Source: a virus
IMG/VR virus record: IMGVR_UViG_3300022562_001274
Span: 1-49,130 of that record
Length of the DNA stretch: 49,130 bases
Direction: 5' to 3' (one strand)
The notes under the pieces were generated by a model that was not told where the DNA came from, did not search any database, and saw nothing but the letters and a program-made list of their open reading frames with translations. Numbering within the stretch: position 1 is the stretch's first letter; every line of letters begins with the position of its first letter. This document shows positions 25,028 to 32,169 of this stretch, piece after piece. The translations under genes and the position numbers were made by a program.

Positions 25028-26424
25028 TGGCGCTGGCGACAACGACGCTCATCGATGGCACCACCCAGCCCCGGCAGACCGGGATCGCGCTCCGGGTGGT
25101 GGGCCCGGGGCCCGGGTTCGAGGTGTCCATCGAGCGGAGCCCGAACGGCTCCACCTCCTGGGTGGAACGGGCCCGGCAGACGTTCCCCGACGGCGCGGGC
25201 GGGGTGTTCATCGACCCGCTGCCGGTGACGGCGACGACCTACTACTACCGGGCCCGGGCGGTGGCCCCGGGCTATCAGCCGTCGGCCTACACGGCGGTGG
25301 TGCAGGGCCAGGCCGGCGACCTCGAGGGGCTGCTCAAGACGCTGTCCGCGCCGCTCACCGAAAGCGAGACCCGACTGTGGGGGGCGCTCGATGGCCCGAC
25401 GACGCTGAACACCGGGGTCCGCCAGGACGACGGTGCCAACACGCGCACGATCGTGAAGGGGCGGCAGGTGTTCCTCGCCCGGCATAAGGATGTCCTGACC
25501 TTTGCGCCGGCCTTCCAGACGGTGCCGAAGTTCCGCATCCTGGGCGGGGCCACCTACATCCCGGAGTCGGTGTGGACGACGGCGGACGAGTATCGGGAGC
25601 TGAAGGCCTCGATCACCAGCGGGACGGCGACCCTGACGGCGACCGAGGGCACGTTCAAGTCGGGCGATGCGGGGAAGGCGATCAAGGTGGCGGGGGCGGG
25701 TTCCGGTGGCGCGACGCTGACCACCACCATCCTCAGCTACACGAATTCCACGACCGTCACCCTGAACACCAACGCCTTGACGACGGTGGCCTCTGCCTTC
25801 ACGCAGATTTACTCCGGCTCCCTCCTGGCCCCGCAGTCCACGGCGCAGATTGACGACTCGACCCTGCTCGGGCTGTCGGTGTCCGGGGCGACGGTGCAGG
25901 CGCGGCTCCGCCAGAAGAACACCTCCACGACGCCGCGCTCGGTGTCCTGGTCGGCCGGCACCATCACGACGCTCACCAACCTCGATGTGGACCTGGGCGC
26001 GAATATGCCGGCCTACGACGATAAGTACACCGTCACCTTCGAGGTGCAGGTGTGGGCGATCGTCAACACGAAGTTCACGCCCACCTACTGCGAGGTGCAG
26101 CTCACGCTCGAGGTGCAGACGAACGACGGCGGCGGCTGGGTCACGCGCGGCACCTACTTCTACGGGGCGGCGGCGGAAGGCCTGGGGAACACCGACCACC
26201 AGACGTTCAACGAGTCCTACCAGTACACCGTGGCCGGGCTGGGGACGAACGACGACGTCCGGATCGTCGCGACCGCTTTCACGATCGACGGCAACGATGG
26301 CGGGTCGCATTTCCAGATCGACCCGGGGCAGGTCAACTGGCTGCAGGGCACGAACAACGACCAGTATGCGAATCGGACGCCGGCGCCGGCCGACTACGTG
26401 ACGGTCGAAGTGGAGGCCGCGTGA
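25027..26424 (+). CDS. tail fibre-like protein with N-terminal Fn3-like domain
   Basis: The 465-residue protein overlaps the hub stop by one base. Residues about 15-95 form an Fn3-like domain (TTYYYRARAVAPGYQPSAYT). The middle is Thr/Ser/Ala-rich and beta-strand-like, and the C-terminus is acidic and aromatic. It is likely a tail-tip or fibre component. No enzymatic motif is visible. Confidence 0.7.
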   Translation: MALATTTLIDGTTQPRQTGIALRVVGPGPGFEVSIERSPNGSTSWVERARQTFPDGAGGVFIDPLPVTATTYYYRARAVAPGYQPSAYTAVVQGQAGDLEGLLKTLSAPLTESETRLWGALDGPTTLNTGVRQDDGANTRTIVKGRQVFLARHKDVLTFAPAFQTVPKFRILGGATYIPESVWTTADEYRELKASITSGTATLTATEGTFKSGDAGKAIKVAGAGSGGATLTTTILSYTNSTTVTLNTNALTTVASAFTQIYSGSLLAPQSTAQIDDSTLLGLSVSGATVQARLRQKNTSTTPRSVSWSAGTITTLTNLDVDLGANMPAYDDKYTVTFEVQVWAIVNTKFTPTYCEVQLTLEVQTNDGGGWVTRGTYFYGAAAEGLGNTDHQTFNESYQYTVAGLGTNDDVRIVATAFTIDGNDGGSHFQIDPGQVNWLQGTNNDQYANRTPAPADYVTVEVEAA

Positions 26425-26717
26425 CGCCCCCGGGTGGCCGGTGGAATCCGCCGACGATGGCGGACGCCCTGGGCCTGGCTGGCGACGTCGTCCTCCGGTG
26501 CGCCTGCCGGCGGCAGGTCCGGGCGGACGCGCTGCGGGACCTGCGGATGGTGGCAGTCGGGCAAGACTGGGGCTGCGACGGCTGTCTGTCCCGGCTCGAG
26601 CGGACGGGGGTCCTCTCCCCGCTCCAGTATGCGACGGCCGCCGGGGCCCCGGCCCACATCCTGGCGCACCTGGCGGCCAAGGACGCCCGGCGGAAGGCCC
26701 GGCTCGGCTTGGGCTAG
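26421..26717 (+). CDS. small protein with four cysteines, 98 aa
   Basis: The GTG overlaps the preceding TGA. CAC and CDGC around residues 27-56 may bind zinc, and the C-terminal third is a basic helix. It ends the tail operon before the lysis leader. No family recognised. Confidence 0.65.
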   Translation: MTPPGGRWNPPTMADALGLAGDVVLRCACRRQVRADALRDLRMVAVGQDWGCDGCLSRLERTGVLSPLQYATAAGAPAHILAHLAAKDARRKARLGLG

Positions 26718-26829
26718 TGACGGGCGCGGGAGGATGTGTTAGTTTCGAGGGAGCAGACCGACGCCGTTCACACCGGCCCCCGAGGAGCAGTCCTCCGGGG
26801 CCGGTTCGTATTTCCGTTCTGGAGGCGCC
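26717..26829 (+). promoter_or_regulatory. late leader of lysis region with shared motif and hairpin
   Basis: A possible promoter is GTGACG-N17-TAGTTT (26717-26722, 26740-26745), a modest match. The motif GACGCCGTTCAC (26760-26771) is followed by a long hairpin: ACCGGCCCC (26772-26780) pairs with GGGGCCGGT (26797-26805), and GAGGA with TCCTC inside. TGGAGG precedes GTG 26830. Confidence 0.55.
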
Positions 26830-27264
26830 GTGGACCCGTTCATTCTAGACCTGCTCGAGGCGGTGGTGAAAGGCATTGCGGTCCTCACGGCGCTCGTGCT
26901 GACCGTGCGCTACTTCGGGGCCCCGCTCCTGCAGCGGTCGGTCCGGGAGGCCCTGGCCCCCGAGCTGACCCGGCTGGCCCGGTTCGAGGCCGACCTGGAG
27001 CACCTGCGAAGTGGGCAGGAGGCGATCCAGGCGGCGCTCGAGACGAAGCGGGCCCGCCTGGGCGACCTGGACCGCCGGGTGAATCACAACAACGCGGCCC
27101 TGTCGGCGATTCCGTCGCTGCGGGCCTCGATGGATTTCCTGACGGCGGAAATCGCCCGGGGCAACGCGATGGTAGAGCGGGCCCTGGCGGGCCAGCAGGA
27201 CCTGGCGATCCAGCTCGGACGCCTGCAGGGCGCCCACGACGAGCTGCGGCGGGGTAGCTCGTGA
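26830..27264 (+). CDS. membrane-anchored coiled-coil protein, 144 aa
   Basis: The GTG start follows TGGAGG. One transmembrane segment (about residues 8-30) precedes a long coiled coil (about 45-140). The layout resembles phage XhlA-like or Rz-like lysis accessory proteins. It opens the lysis region and is coupled to the next gene by GTGA. Exact role uncertain. Confidence 0.7.
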   Translation: MDPFILDLLEAVVKGIAVLTALVLTVRYFGAPLLQRSVREALAPELTRLARFEADLEHLRSGQEAIQAALETKRARLGDLDRRVNHNNAALSAIPSLRASMDFLTAEIARGNAMVERALAGQQDLAIQLGRLQGAHDELRRGSS

Positions 27265-27893
27265 GGATGGGCTGCCCGGACTGGCTCAAGTGGCTGGGGG
27301 GCGGGCTGCTCCTGGGCGGCCTCCTGACCTACTCCCTGGCGGCCCGGCACCTCGACGCGATCGAGGTGGCCTGGCTCGAGCGGCGGGAGGCGGTCCGGGC
27401 CCAGCTCGCGGCCCAGGCGGATTCGATCGCGGCGGCCCGGGCGGCGGAGGCCCGGGCGGATAGTGTGGCCCAGGCGGCGGAGGCCGCCCGGCTCCAGGAG
27501 CGGGCCCGGAACGTCCGCCTGGCGGCCAAGGTCGCAAGCGCCCAGGAGGCCCTGGGGGCCGCGCAGACCGAGGGGGACTCCCTCGTGGCCGCCCTGGGGG
27601 TGATCGAGGCCCAGGCGGGGCAAATCGGCGGCCTGCAGCGGGAATTGGGCGCCGTGGGCCAGGAGCTGGCGGCGGTTCGGGCCCGGGAGCTGGCGGTCCG
27701 GGCCCGGCTGGGGCTCGTGGAGGAGCAGCGGGACTCCCTCCTGGTGCTGGTGCAGACGGCGCCGGTCGGGAAGAAGCCCCCGAAGCTCCTGGGCTTCATC
27801 CCGATGCCCGAGGTGGTGGTGGGGCCGGGGTGCGCGGTGGCGAGTTCGGGATCCTGCGGGCTCGCCGTGGTGGCGGGCTACAAGGTGTTCTAG
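27261..27893 (+). CDS. spanin-like inner-membrane protein, 210 aa
   Basis: One N-terminal transmembrane segment (about residues 11-28) is followed by a very long Ala/Glu/Arg coiled coil (about 35-165). A short beta-rich, Gly-rich C-terminus with two Cys ends the protein. This fits an i-spanin-like protein that spans the periplasm of Gram-negative cells. GTG 27261 or ATG 27267 may start it. A separate outer-membrane partner is not certain. Confidence 0.65.
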   Translation: MRMGCPDWLKWLGGGLLLGGLLTYSLAARHLDAIEVAWLERREAVRAQLAAQADSIAAARAAEARADSVAQAAEAARLQERARNVRLAAKVASAQEALGAAQTEGDSLVAALGVIEAQAGQIGGLQRELGAVGQELAAVRARELAVRARLGLVEEQRDSLLVLVQTAPVGKKPPKLLGFIPMPEVVVGPGCAVASSGSCGLAVVAGYKVF

Positions 27894-27902
27894 GGGGTGG
27901 CG

Positions 27903-28442
27903 ATGGCGCCCGAGGACCTGGTGGACCTGACGGCGGAGCGGGTGGCGGCGGCCTGCCGCGCTCCCCTGGCGAACGTGGCGGTGGCCTGGCCGGCGCTCCT
28001 GGCGGGGCTGCGGGAGTTCGGGGTGGCCTCCCATCCGGCCCAGGTCGCGTGTGCGGCGACGGTGGCCGTGGAGACGGGGGATTTCCTCCCCAAGCGGGAG
28101 AAGCGGGCCAGCGCCGAGCGGCAGCCCTCCCTCCGGGCCCTGCAGGACCGGTACTGGACCAGCGGGTACTTCGGGCGGGGCTACGTCCAGCTCACCTGGG
28201 AGGAGAATTACCGCACCTACGGGATGATCCTGGGGCTCGACCTCCTGGCCCATCCCGACCTCCTGCTCGAGCCGGAGCCGGCGGCCCGGGCCCTGGCGGC
28301 CTACTTCCGCGAGCGCCGGGTGGCGCAGGCGGCCGAGGCCGGCGACTGGCGCCTGGTGCGAAAGAAGGTCAACGGGGGCTACCACGGCTGGGCGCAATTC
28401 GCGGCCGCTGTCGGGCAGCTCACCGGCATCATCCCGGAGTGA
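27903..28442 (+). CDS. GH19-like endolysin
   Basis: The 179-residue enzyme should cleave the glycan strand of peptidoglycan. E57 in AVETGDF is the likely catalytic acid, and FGRGYVQLTWEENYRTYG (about residues 92-109) is the hallmark of the chitinase-19/lysozyme-like fold. No signal peptide is visible, so release would depend on a holin, which is encoded next. ATG 27903 lies behind AGGGGG; GTG 27897 is an alternative. Confidence 0.9.
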   Translation: MAPEDLVDLTAERVAAACRAPLANVAVAWPALLAGLREFGVASHPAQVACAATVAVETGDFLPKREKRASAERQPSLRALQDRYWTSGYFGRGYVQLTWEENYRTYGMILGLDLLAHPDLLLEPEPAARALAAYFRERRVAQAAEAGDWRLVRKKVNGGYHGWAQFAAAVGQLTGIIPE

Positions 28443-28472
28443 TCCGGGCAGTCTCTCATCCTGGGAGGTCCA

Positions 28473-28799
28473 ATGTTTTCGATCGCGCTCCTGTACCAGC
28501 ACCTGCTCCTGCCGGCGGCCCTGGTGGACACCGTCCTGGCGGTGGTGAACCTGCTCCGGGACCCGGTCATCCTGCCGGCGGTCATCTCGGGGGTGATGTG
28601 GCTGGTGAGCACCTACAGCAAGTTCGTGGCGGGGCTGCCGAACCTGGCGAAGATCGCGGTGATGGCAATCGTGCCGGCGCTGCTCGCCCAGGGCGCGGCC
28701 GCGATCGGGGTGGACATCAGCTCGGTGTCCGCCGCAGCGGCCGGCCTGGTGGCGGCCGGGGTGTTCCAGCTCGGCAAACTGAAGGGGCAGGCCTCGTGA
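28473..28799 (+). CDS. holin candidate, 108 aa
   Basis: ATG 28473 follows GGGAGGT. Two to three hydrophobic segments (about 10-30, 32-50, 60-100) and small size fit a holin that would permeabilise the inner membrane for the endolysin just upstream. A short Lys-containing tail ends it. Confidence 0.75.
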   Translation: MFSIALLYQHLLLPAALVDTVLAVVNLLRDPVILPAVISGVMWLVSTYSKFVAGLPNLAKIAVMAIVPALLAQGAAAIGVDISSVSAAAAGLVAAGVFQLGKLKGQAS

Positions 28800-29659
28800 T
28801 CCGGGCTCGGGACTGGCCCCTCCTGGGGCTCGTGGCGCTCCTGGTGAGCGGCCTGGGCTGCCGGCCCAAGGCGGCCAATGCGTCCGCGATGGACGCGACG
28901 GTGGCCGTCGAGAGTGTCGTGGTGGCCGGCGACTCCATTTCGGTCACGGTCAACTACCGGCCGGGGCCCGACGATGGGAAGGGGGCCCTCGACGGGTTCC
29001 TCATCTACGCCGGGACGAACGACGGGGCGATCGGGCCGGATTCGGTTACCAAGATTCCGTCGAGCCGGACGGCGACGTTCGCCTGGGGCGGCCTGGCGCC
29101 GGGGACCTACGACGGGTACGTGTGCGTCGTGGCGCTCCGCCGGCAGCTCGCCTCGAGCCCGACCTGCAAGCCGTGGACGGGGACGATCGCCGACACCCCG
29201 CCCCCGCCCCCGATCGTGGATTCCACGACCGTGGCGACGGCGCTCCGGCTGTTCGCCAAGGACAGCACCCTGGTGGCCTGCTACGGCGAGTGCGGCGATT
29301 CCGCGCTCGGGGTCCTCACCGATGGCTCGGTGGTGATGCTGCCTACCTCGACCATCATCTGCGGGGTGTTCGAGTTCCCCGACGGGAAGGCCGGGCTCGG
29401 GGGCCTGCAGCGCCGGGAAGCGGAATGCGAGGCGATCGCGGCCGCCCGGTTCACGGCGACGCAGCTCGCCACGAGCCCCGCGCAGACGGCGGTCCTCATT
29501 GGCGTCGTGCATTGCTTCCCGACCGACGGGCAGGACCCGGCGAACGGGAAGGTGTGCAAGGACTACTACGGGCTCGACGTGGACCCGGGAACGCTCGGCG
29601 CTCGCCCTCATTGGCTCGCGGACCCGGCCTCGACGATTCAGGTCGCTGCCCGCTCGTGA
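28796..29659 (+). CDS. secreted or lipoprotein-like beta protein, 287 aa
   Basis: GTG overlaps the holin stop. Residues about 7-21 form a hydrophobic signal ending in LSGLGC, a near-lipobox with Cys22. An Fn3/Ig-like domain (about 35-125) follows, then a Pro-rich linker (PPPPPP near 139) and a second Cys-rich domain of about 140 residues. It is too large for a usual o-spanin. Roles could include outer-membrane fusion, superinfection exclusion or a virion surface protein. Exported nature is reasonably supported; function is not. Confidence 0.65.
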   Translation: MIRARDWPLLGLVALLVSGLGCRPKAANASAMDATVAVESVVVAGDSISVTVNYRPGPDDGKGALDGFLIYAGTNDGAIGPDSVTKIPSSRTATFAWGGLAPGTYDGYVCVVALRRQLASSPTCKPWTGTIADTPPPPPIVDSTTVATALRLFAKDSTLVACYGECGDSALGVLTDGSVVMLPTSTIICGVFEFPDGKAGLGGLQRREAECEAIAAARFTATQLATSPAQTAVLIGVVHCFPTDGQDPANGKVCKDYYGLDVDPGTLGARPHWLADPASTIQVAARS

Positions 29660-29910
29660 AGCAACGCGGGCTCCTGGACCGGATGGGCGGCCGGAAGTTC
29701 ATTGTCGTCCAGGAGGGGATGTGGCTGACGTTCTGGCTGGGCATCAGCGGCCACCTCACCGCTGACGCCTCGATGGTGATAATGGGGTGTGTCGTGGCCT
29801 TCACCGGGGCGGATGCTTTCGTGACGGCCAAGGCGATCGCTGGCGGGGTCAGTCTGCCCTCAAGCCCGAAGGCGGGGGCCCCGCCGGCCGCGACCGAGGA
29901 GGCAATGTGA
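29656..29910 (+). CDS. small membrane protein, 84 aa, holin-like
   Basis: The GTG overlaps the previous stop. Two hydrophobic segments (about 22-38 and 40-62) and a Pro/Ala tail suggest a second holin or antiholin. RBS is inside the preceding gene. Confidence 0.65.
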   Translation: MKQRGLLDRMGGRKFIVVQEGMWLTFWLGISGHLTADASMVIMGCVVAFTGADAFVTAKAIAGGVSLPSSPKAGAPPAATEEAM

Positions 29911-30113
29911 GCGAATTCCTGCAGGGCCCCTGGGCGATTGTCATCTTCGCCGCGCTGTGCATCGGGTGCCTGGTGCTGTTCGTGCGCTCGATGTCCCGGA
30001 GCACGAAGCCGCCGGGCAACCAGCCCAACACCGGCGAGCGGTACGAGCCGCCGGCCCCGCCCCCGGCGGAGCCGCCCGTCTACCGGCCGCCGACGAAGAA
30101 GGACCAGTACTAG
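29907..30113 (+). CDS. single-span membrane protein with Pro-rich tail, 68 aa
   Basis: GTGA overlap. One transmembrane segment (about 8-28) is followed by a polar, Pro-rich tail (APPPAEPPVYRPP). It may be a membrane-anchored lysis accessory; the Pro-rich periplasmic tail recalls small spanin subunits, but no lipobox is present. Confidence 0.6.
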   Translation: MSEFLQGPWAIVIFAALCIGCLVLFVRSMSRSTKPPGNQPNTGERYEPPAPPPAEPPVYRPPTKKDQY

Positions 30114-30419
30114 GTGGCCCAGGTCCGTCCGCCGTCGGTGGCCTCGCCGCTGGATTCGACCCGGTCCCTCCGGGACCGCGCGGCCTGGCGGTTCAACGTG
30201 TTTGCCCCGGCGGTCCTCGAGGCCGGCGGGGACCCCGGCCGCGAGGAGGCCGCCCTGGCCCGGCCGGGGGTTCGGTCAGCGTTCTACGAGTACCACGACC
30301 TCCTGTCGGAGCTGCAGCGCCGGGAGGCGGAGTCGTCGGTGAAGGCCTTTCGGAACGTGCGAGCGGCAGCCGCCCGCATTGATGCGGCCCTCGAGCGGGC
30401 CAACCTGTCAACCTGTTAG
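30114..30419 (+). CDS. hypothetical helical protein, 101 aa
   Basis: GTG directly follows the preceding TAG. The C-terminal 60 residues form a likely amphipathic or coiled-coil helix. No family recognised. Confidence 0.6.
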   Translation: MAQVRPPSVASPLDSTRSLRDRAAWRFNVFAPAVLEAGGDPGREEAALARPGVRSAFYEYHDLLSELQRREAESSVKAFRNVRAAAARIDAALERANLSTC

Positions 30420-30431
30420 GGGGATACCACG

Positions 30432-30827
30432 ATGGCTCTGGACACCAATGTCGCGCTCGCGAACGCGCTCCTGGATCGGTTCGACACCGAATTCCCGGCG
30501 GGCTCCATTCTGGAAATCCGCACCGGCGCGAGCCCGGGCGCGGAGAACGCGGCGACCGGGACGCTCCTGGCGTCCATCACCCTGCCGGCGACGCCCTGGG
30601 CGGCCGCCTCGGGTGGCTCGAAGGCGAAGAGCGGCACCTGGCAGGACGCCTCCGCCGACGGCGCCGGCACGGCCGCTCACTACCGCCTGAAGAACGCGGG
30701 CGACACGCGCCGGATCGACGGCACCGTCGGCGCGACGTCCTCCGGGGCGGACCTCGAGCTGGACAACGTGGTGATTGCGGTGGCCCAGGTGGTCACCATC
30801 ACCAGCTTCTCCTACTCGCTCACCTAG
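30432..30827 (+). CDS. virion-associated structural protein, 131 aa
   Basis: ATG follows GGGGGAT. The Ala/Thr/Gly-rich beta protein begins with a short helix (LANALLDRFDTEFPAGSILE) and continues as a jelly-roll-like region. Similar small proteins occur in many siphovirus tail-fibre regions; function unassigned. Confidence 0.7.
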   Translation: MALDTNVALANALLDRFDTEFPAGSILEIRTGASPGAENAATGTLLASITLPATPWAAASGGSKAKSGTWQDASADGAGTAAHYRLKNAGDTRRIDGTVGATSSGADLELDNVVIAVAQVVTITSFSYSLT

Positions 30828-30901
30828 TCGGGTAGCGGGTCGCGCCGGCGGCTCCCTGCTCCGGCAGGGGGCTCCCGGCGCGTTCAGGTTTCGGAGGCCG
30901 G
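30828..30901 (+). promoter_or_regulatory. intergenic long hairpin
   Basis: Outer arms CGCGCCGG (30841-30848) and CCGGCGCG (30875-30882) enclose an inner stem 30851-30859/30864-30872. It may end one transcript or protect the next. GGAGG (30893-30897) serves ATG 30902. Confidence 0.5.
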
Positions 30902-31885
30902 ATGCCGCTCGTCAACACGAACCTGCTGGTGCGCTACCTCGCCAACGAGGCGGCCTCCGGGACGTCCCCGACGTCAGTCGCGGACGCGAGCGGCAACGCC
31001 TACCATCTCGACGCGATGGACTACGGGTCGGGGAATATGGCGTGGATCGAGCCGTCGGCGGGCAAGCGCGGCCTCGAGACGACCACCAGGGACGCCGGCG
31101 GGTACGCCCGGCATCAGATCAACAACACGAGCGATCTGATCCGGGACAATATGCACGGCGCGAAGCAGCTCACCATCGAGTGCGTGATTCGCGCGGACAC
31201 CCAGCCCACGATCACGAACAGCCGGGTGTTCGGCATCTCCCGTCGGAATGGCGGCGCCGGGGTGTTCCATCTGATGGTGCAGGGGACGCAGTCCGGCGAT
31301 GGGCGGGTCTACCAGCTCTCGTGGAATGACGCAGACTTCCTGGTGACCTGGGATGGCAGCTCGCTCACGACGAGGCACGTCGTGACGGTCGTCATCGACA
31401 CCGACCAGGCGACCCAGGCCGACCGGGCCCGTATCTGGATTGACGGCACCGAGGTCACCAGCGGGAACAAGACGGTGGGGCTCACCTCGGGGTCCACCCT
31501 CTCGATCCCGACGGACTCCGACCTCATTGCGATGAACCGGGACAGCAGCGGCACGTTCGCTCGCTCGCCCGACGGTGCCTGGCATTACGGGGCGATCTAC
31601 GCTGGGGCGCTGTCCTCGACGGATGTCGTGGCGAACCAGACCCTCCTGGCGTCCGACGACGATTCGGTCGGCGCGGTCACGCTCGAGCAGGAGGGCTTCC
31701 AGTTCGGCGAGGACGACGGCAGCGAGTCCGGCTACACGATGATCGGGTCCCAGGATGGCGCGATCACGCGGGAGGCCGATGTGCCCACCATCCTGCGGGC
31801 CCTGGTGAACGCGACCGGGGACCCGGCCAGCAAGCAGTTCAAGCTCCGGGCGAGCTTGAACGGCGGGCCGAAGTGGGACGTCTGA
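30902..31885 (+). CDS. concanavalin/laminin-G-like tail protein, 327 aa
   Basis: Residues about 1-235 follow the pattern of LamG/ConA-like lectin folds found in phage adhesins (LLVRYLANEAASG...LTIECVIRA...VTVVIDTDQA...RIWIDGTEV...WHYGAIYAGALS). The last 80 residues are a separate acidic region. It is a likely receptor-binding or decoration protein. Confidence 0.8.
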   Translation: MPLVNTNLLVRYLANEAASGTSPTSVADASGNAYHLDAMDYGSGNMAWIEPSAGKRGLETTTRDAGGYARHQINNTSDLIRDNMHGAKQLTIECVIRADTQPTITNSRVFGISRRNGGAGVFHLMVQGTQSGDGRVYQLSWNDADFLVTWDGSSLTTRHVVTVVIDTDQATQADRARIWIDGTEVTSGNKTVGLTSGSTLSIPTDSDLIAMNRDSSGTFARSPDGAWHYGAIYAGALSSTDVVANQTLLASDDDSVGAVTLEQEGFQFGEDDGSESGYTMIGSQDGAITREADVPTILRALVNATGDPASKQFKLRASLNGGPKWDV

Positions 31886-32169
31886 TGCGGCCCTTTTCGG
31901 TGTGGTACGCCGATGGATCGGTCCTCGACGGGTCCTCCCGCGAGGACTACCTGGCGATGCCGGCCGAGGGGGTGCAGGTCATCGCTGAGTGGCGGACGCC
32001 GGCCAGCCACCAGCGGCGCTGGCACCTGGTGGACGACCGGTACCTCTGGACCGGTGAGGACGAGTACGACCCGTTCGACTGGGGCGTGAAGCGGGGCTCC
32101 CTCCTGCCCGACGACGCCTACTTCGCCATCTGGAATGACGCGGCCTACGGGCCGAGGCGGGCCGCCTAA
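31885..32169 (+). CDS. hypothetical protein, 94 aa
   Basis: ATG overlaps the preceding TGA. The protein is rich in Asp, Trp and Tyr and probably beta-rich, sitting between the lectin-like protein and the repeat fibre. A structural role is likely from context only. Confidence 0.65.
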   Translation: MRPFSVWYADGSVLDGSSREDYLAMPAEGVQVIAEWRTPASHQRRWHLVDDRYLWTGEDEYDPFDWGVKRGSLLPDDAYFAIWNDAAYGPRRAA

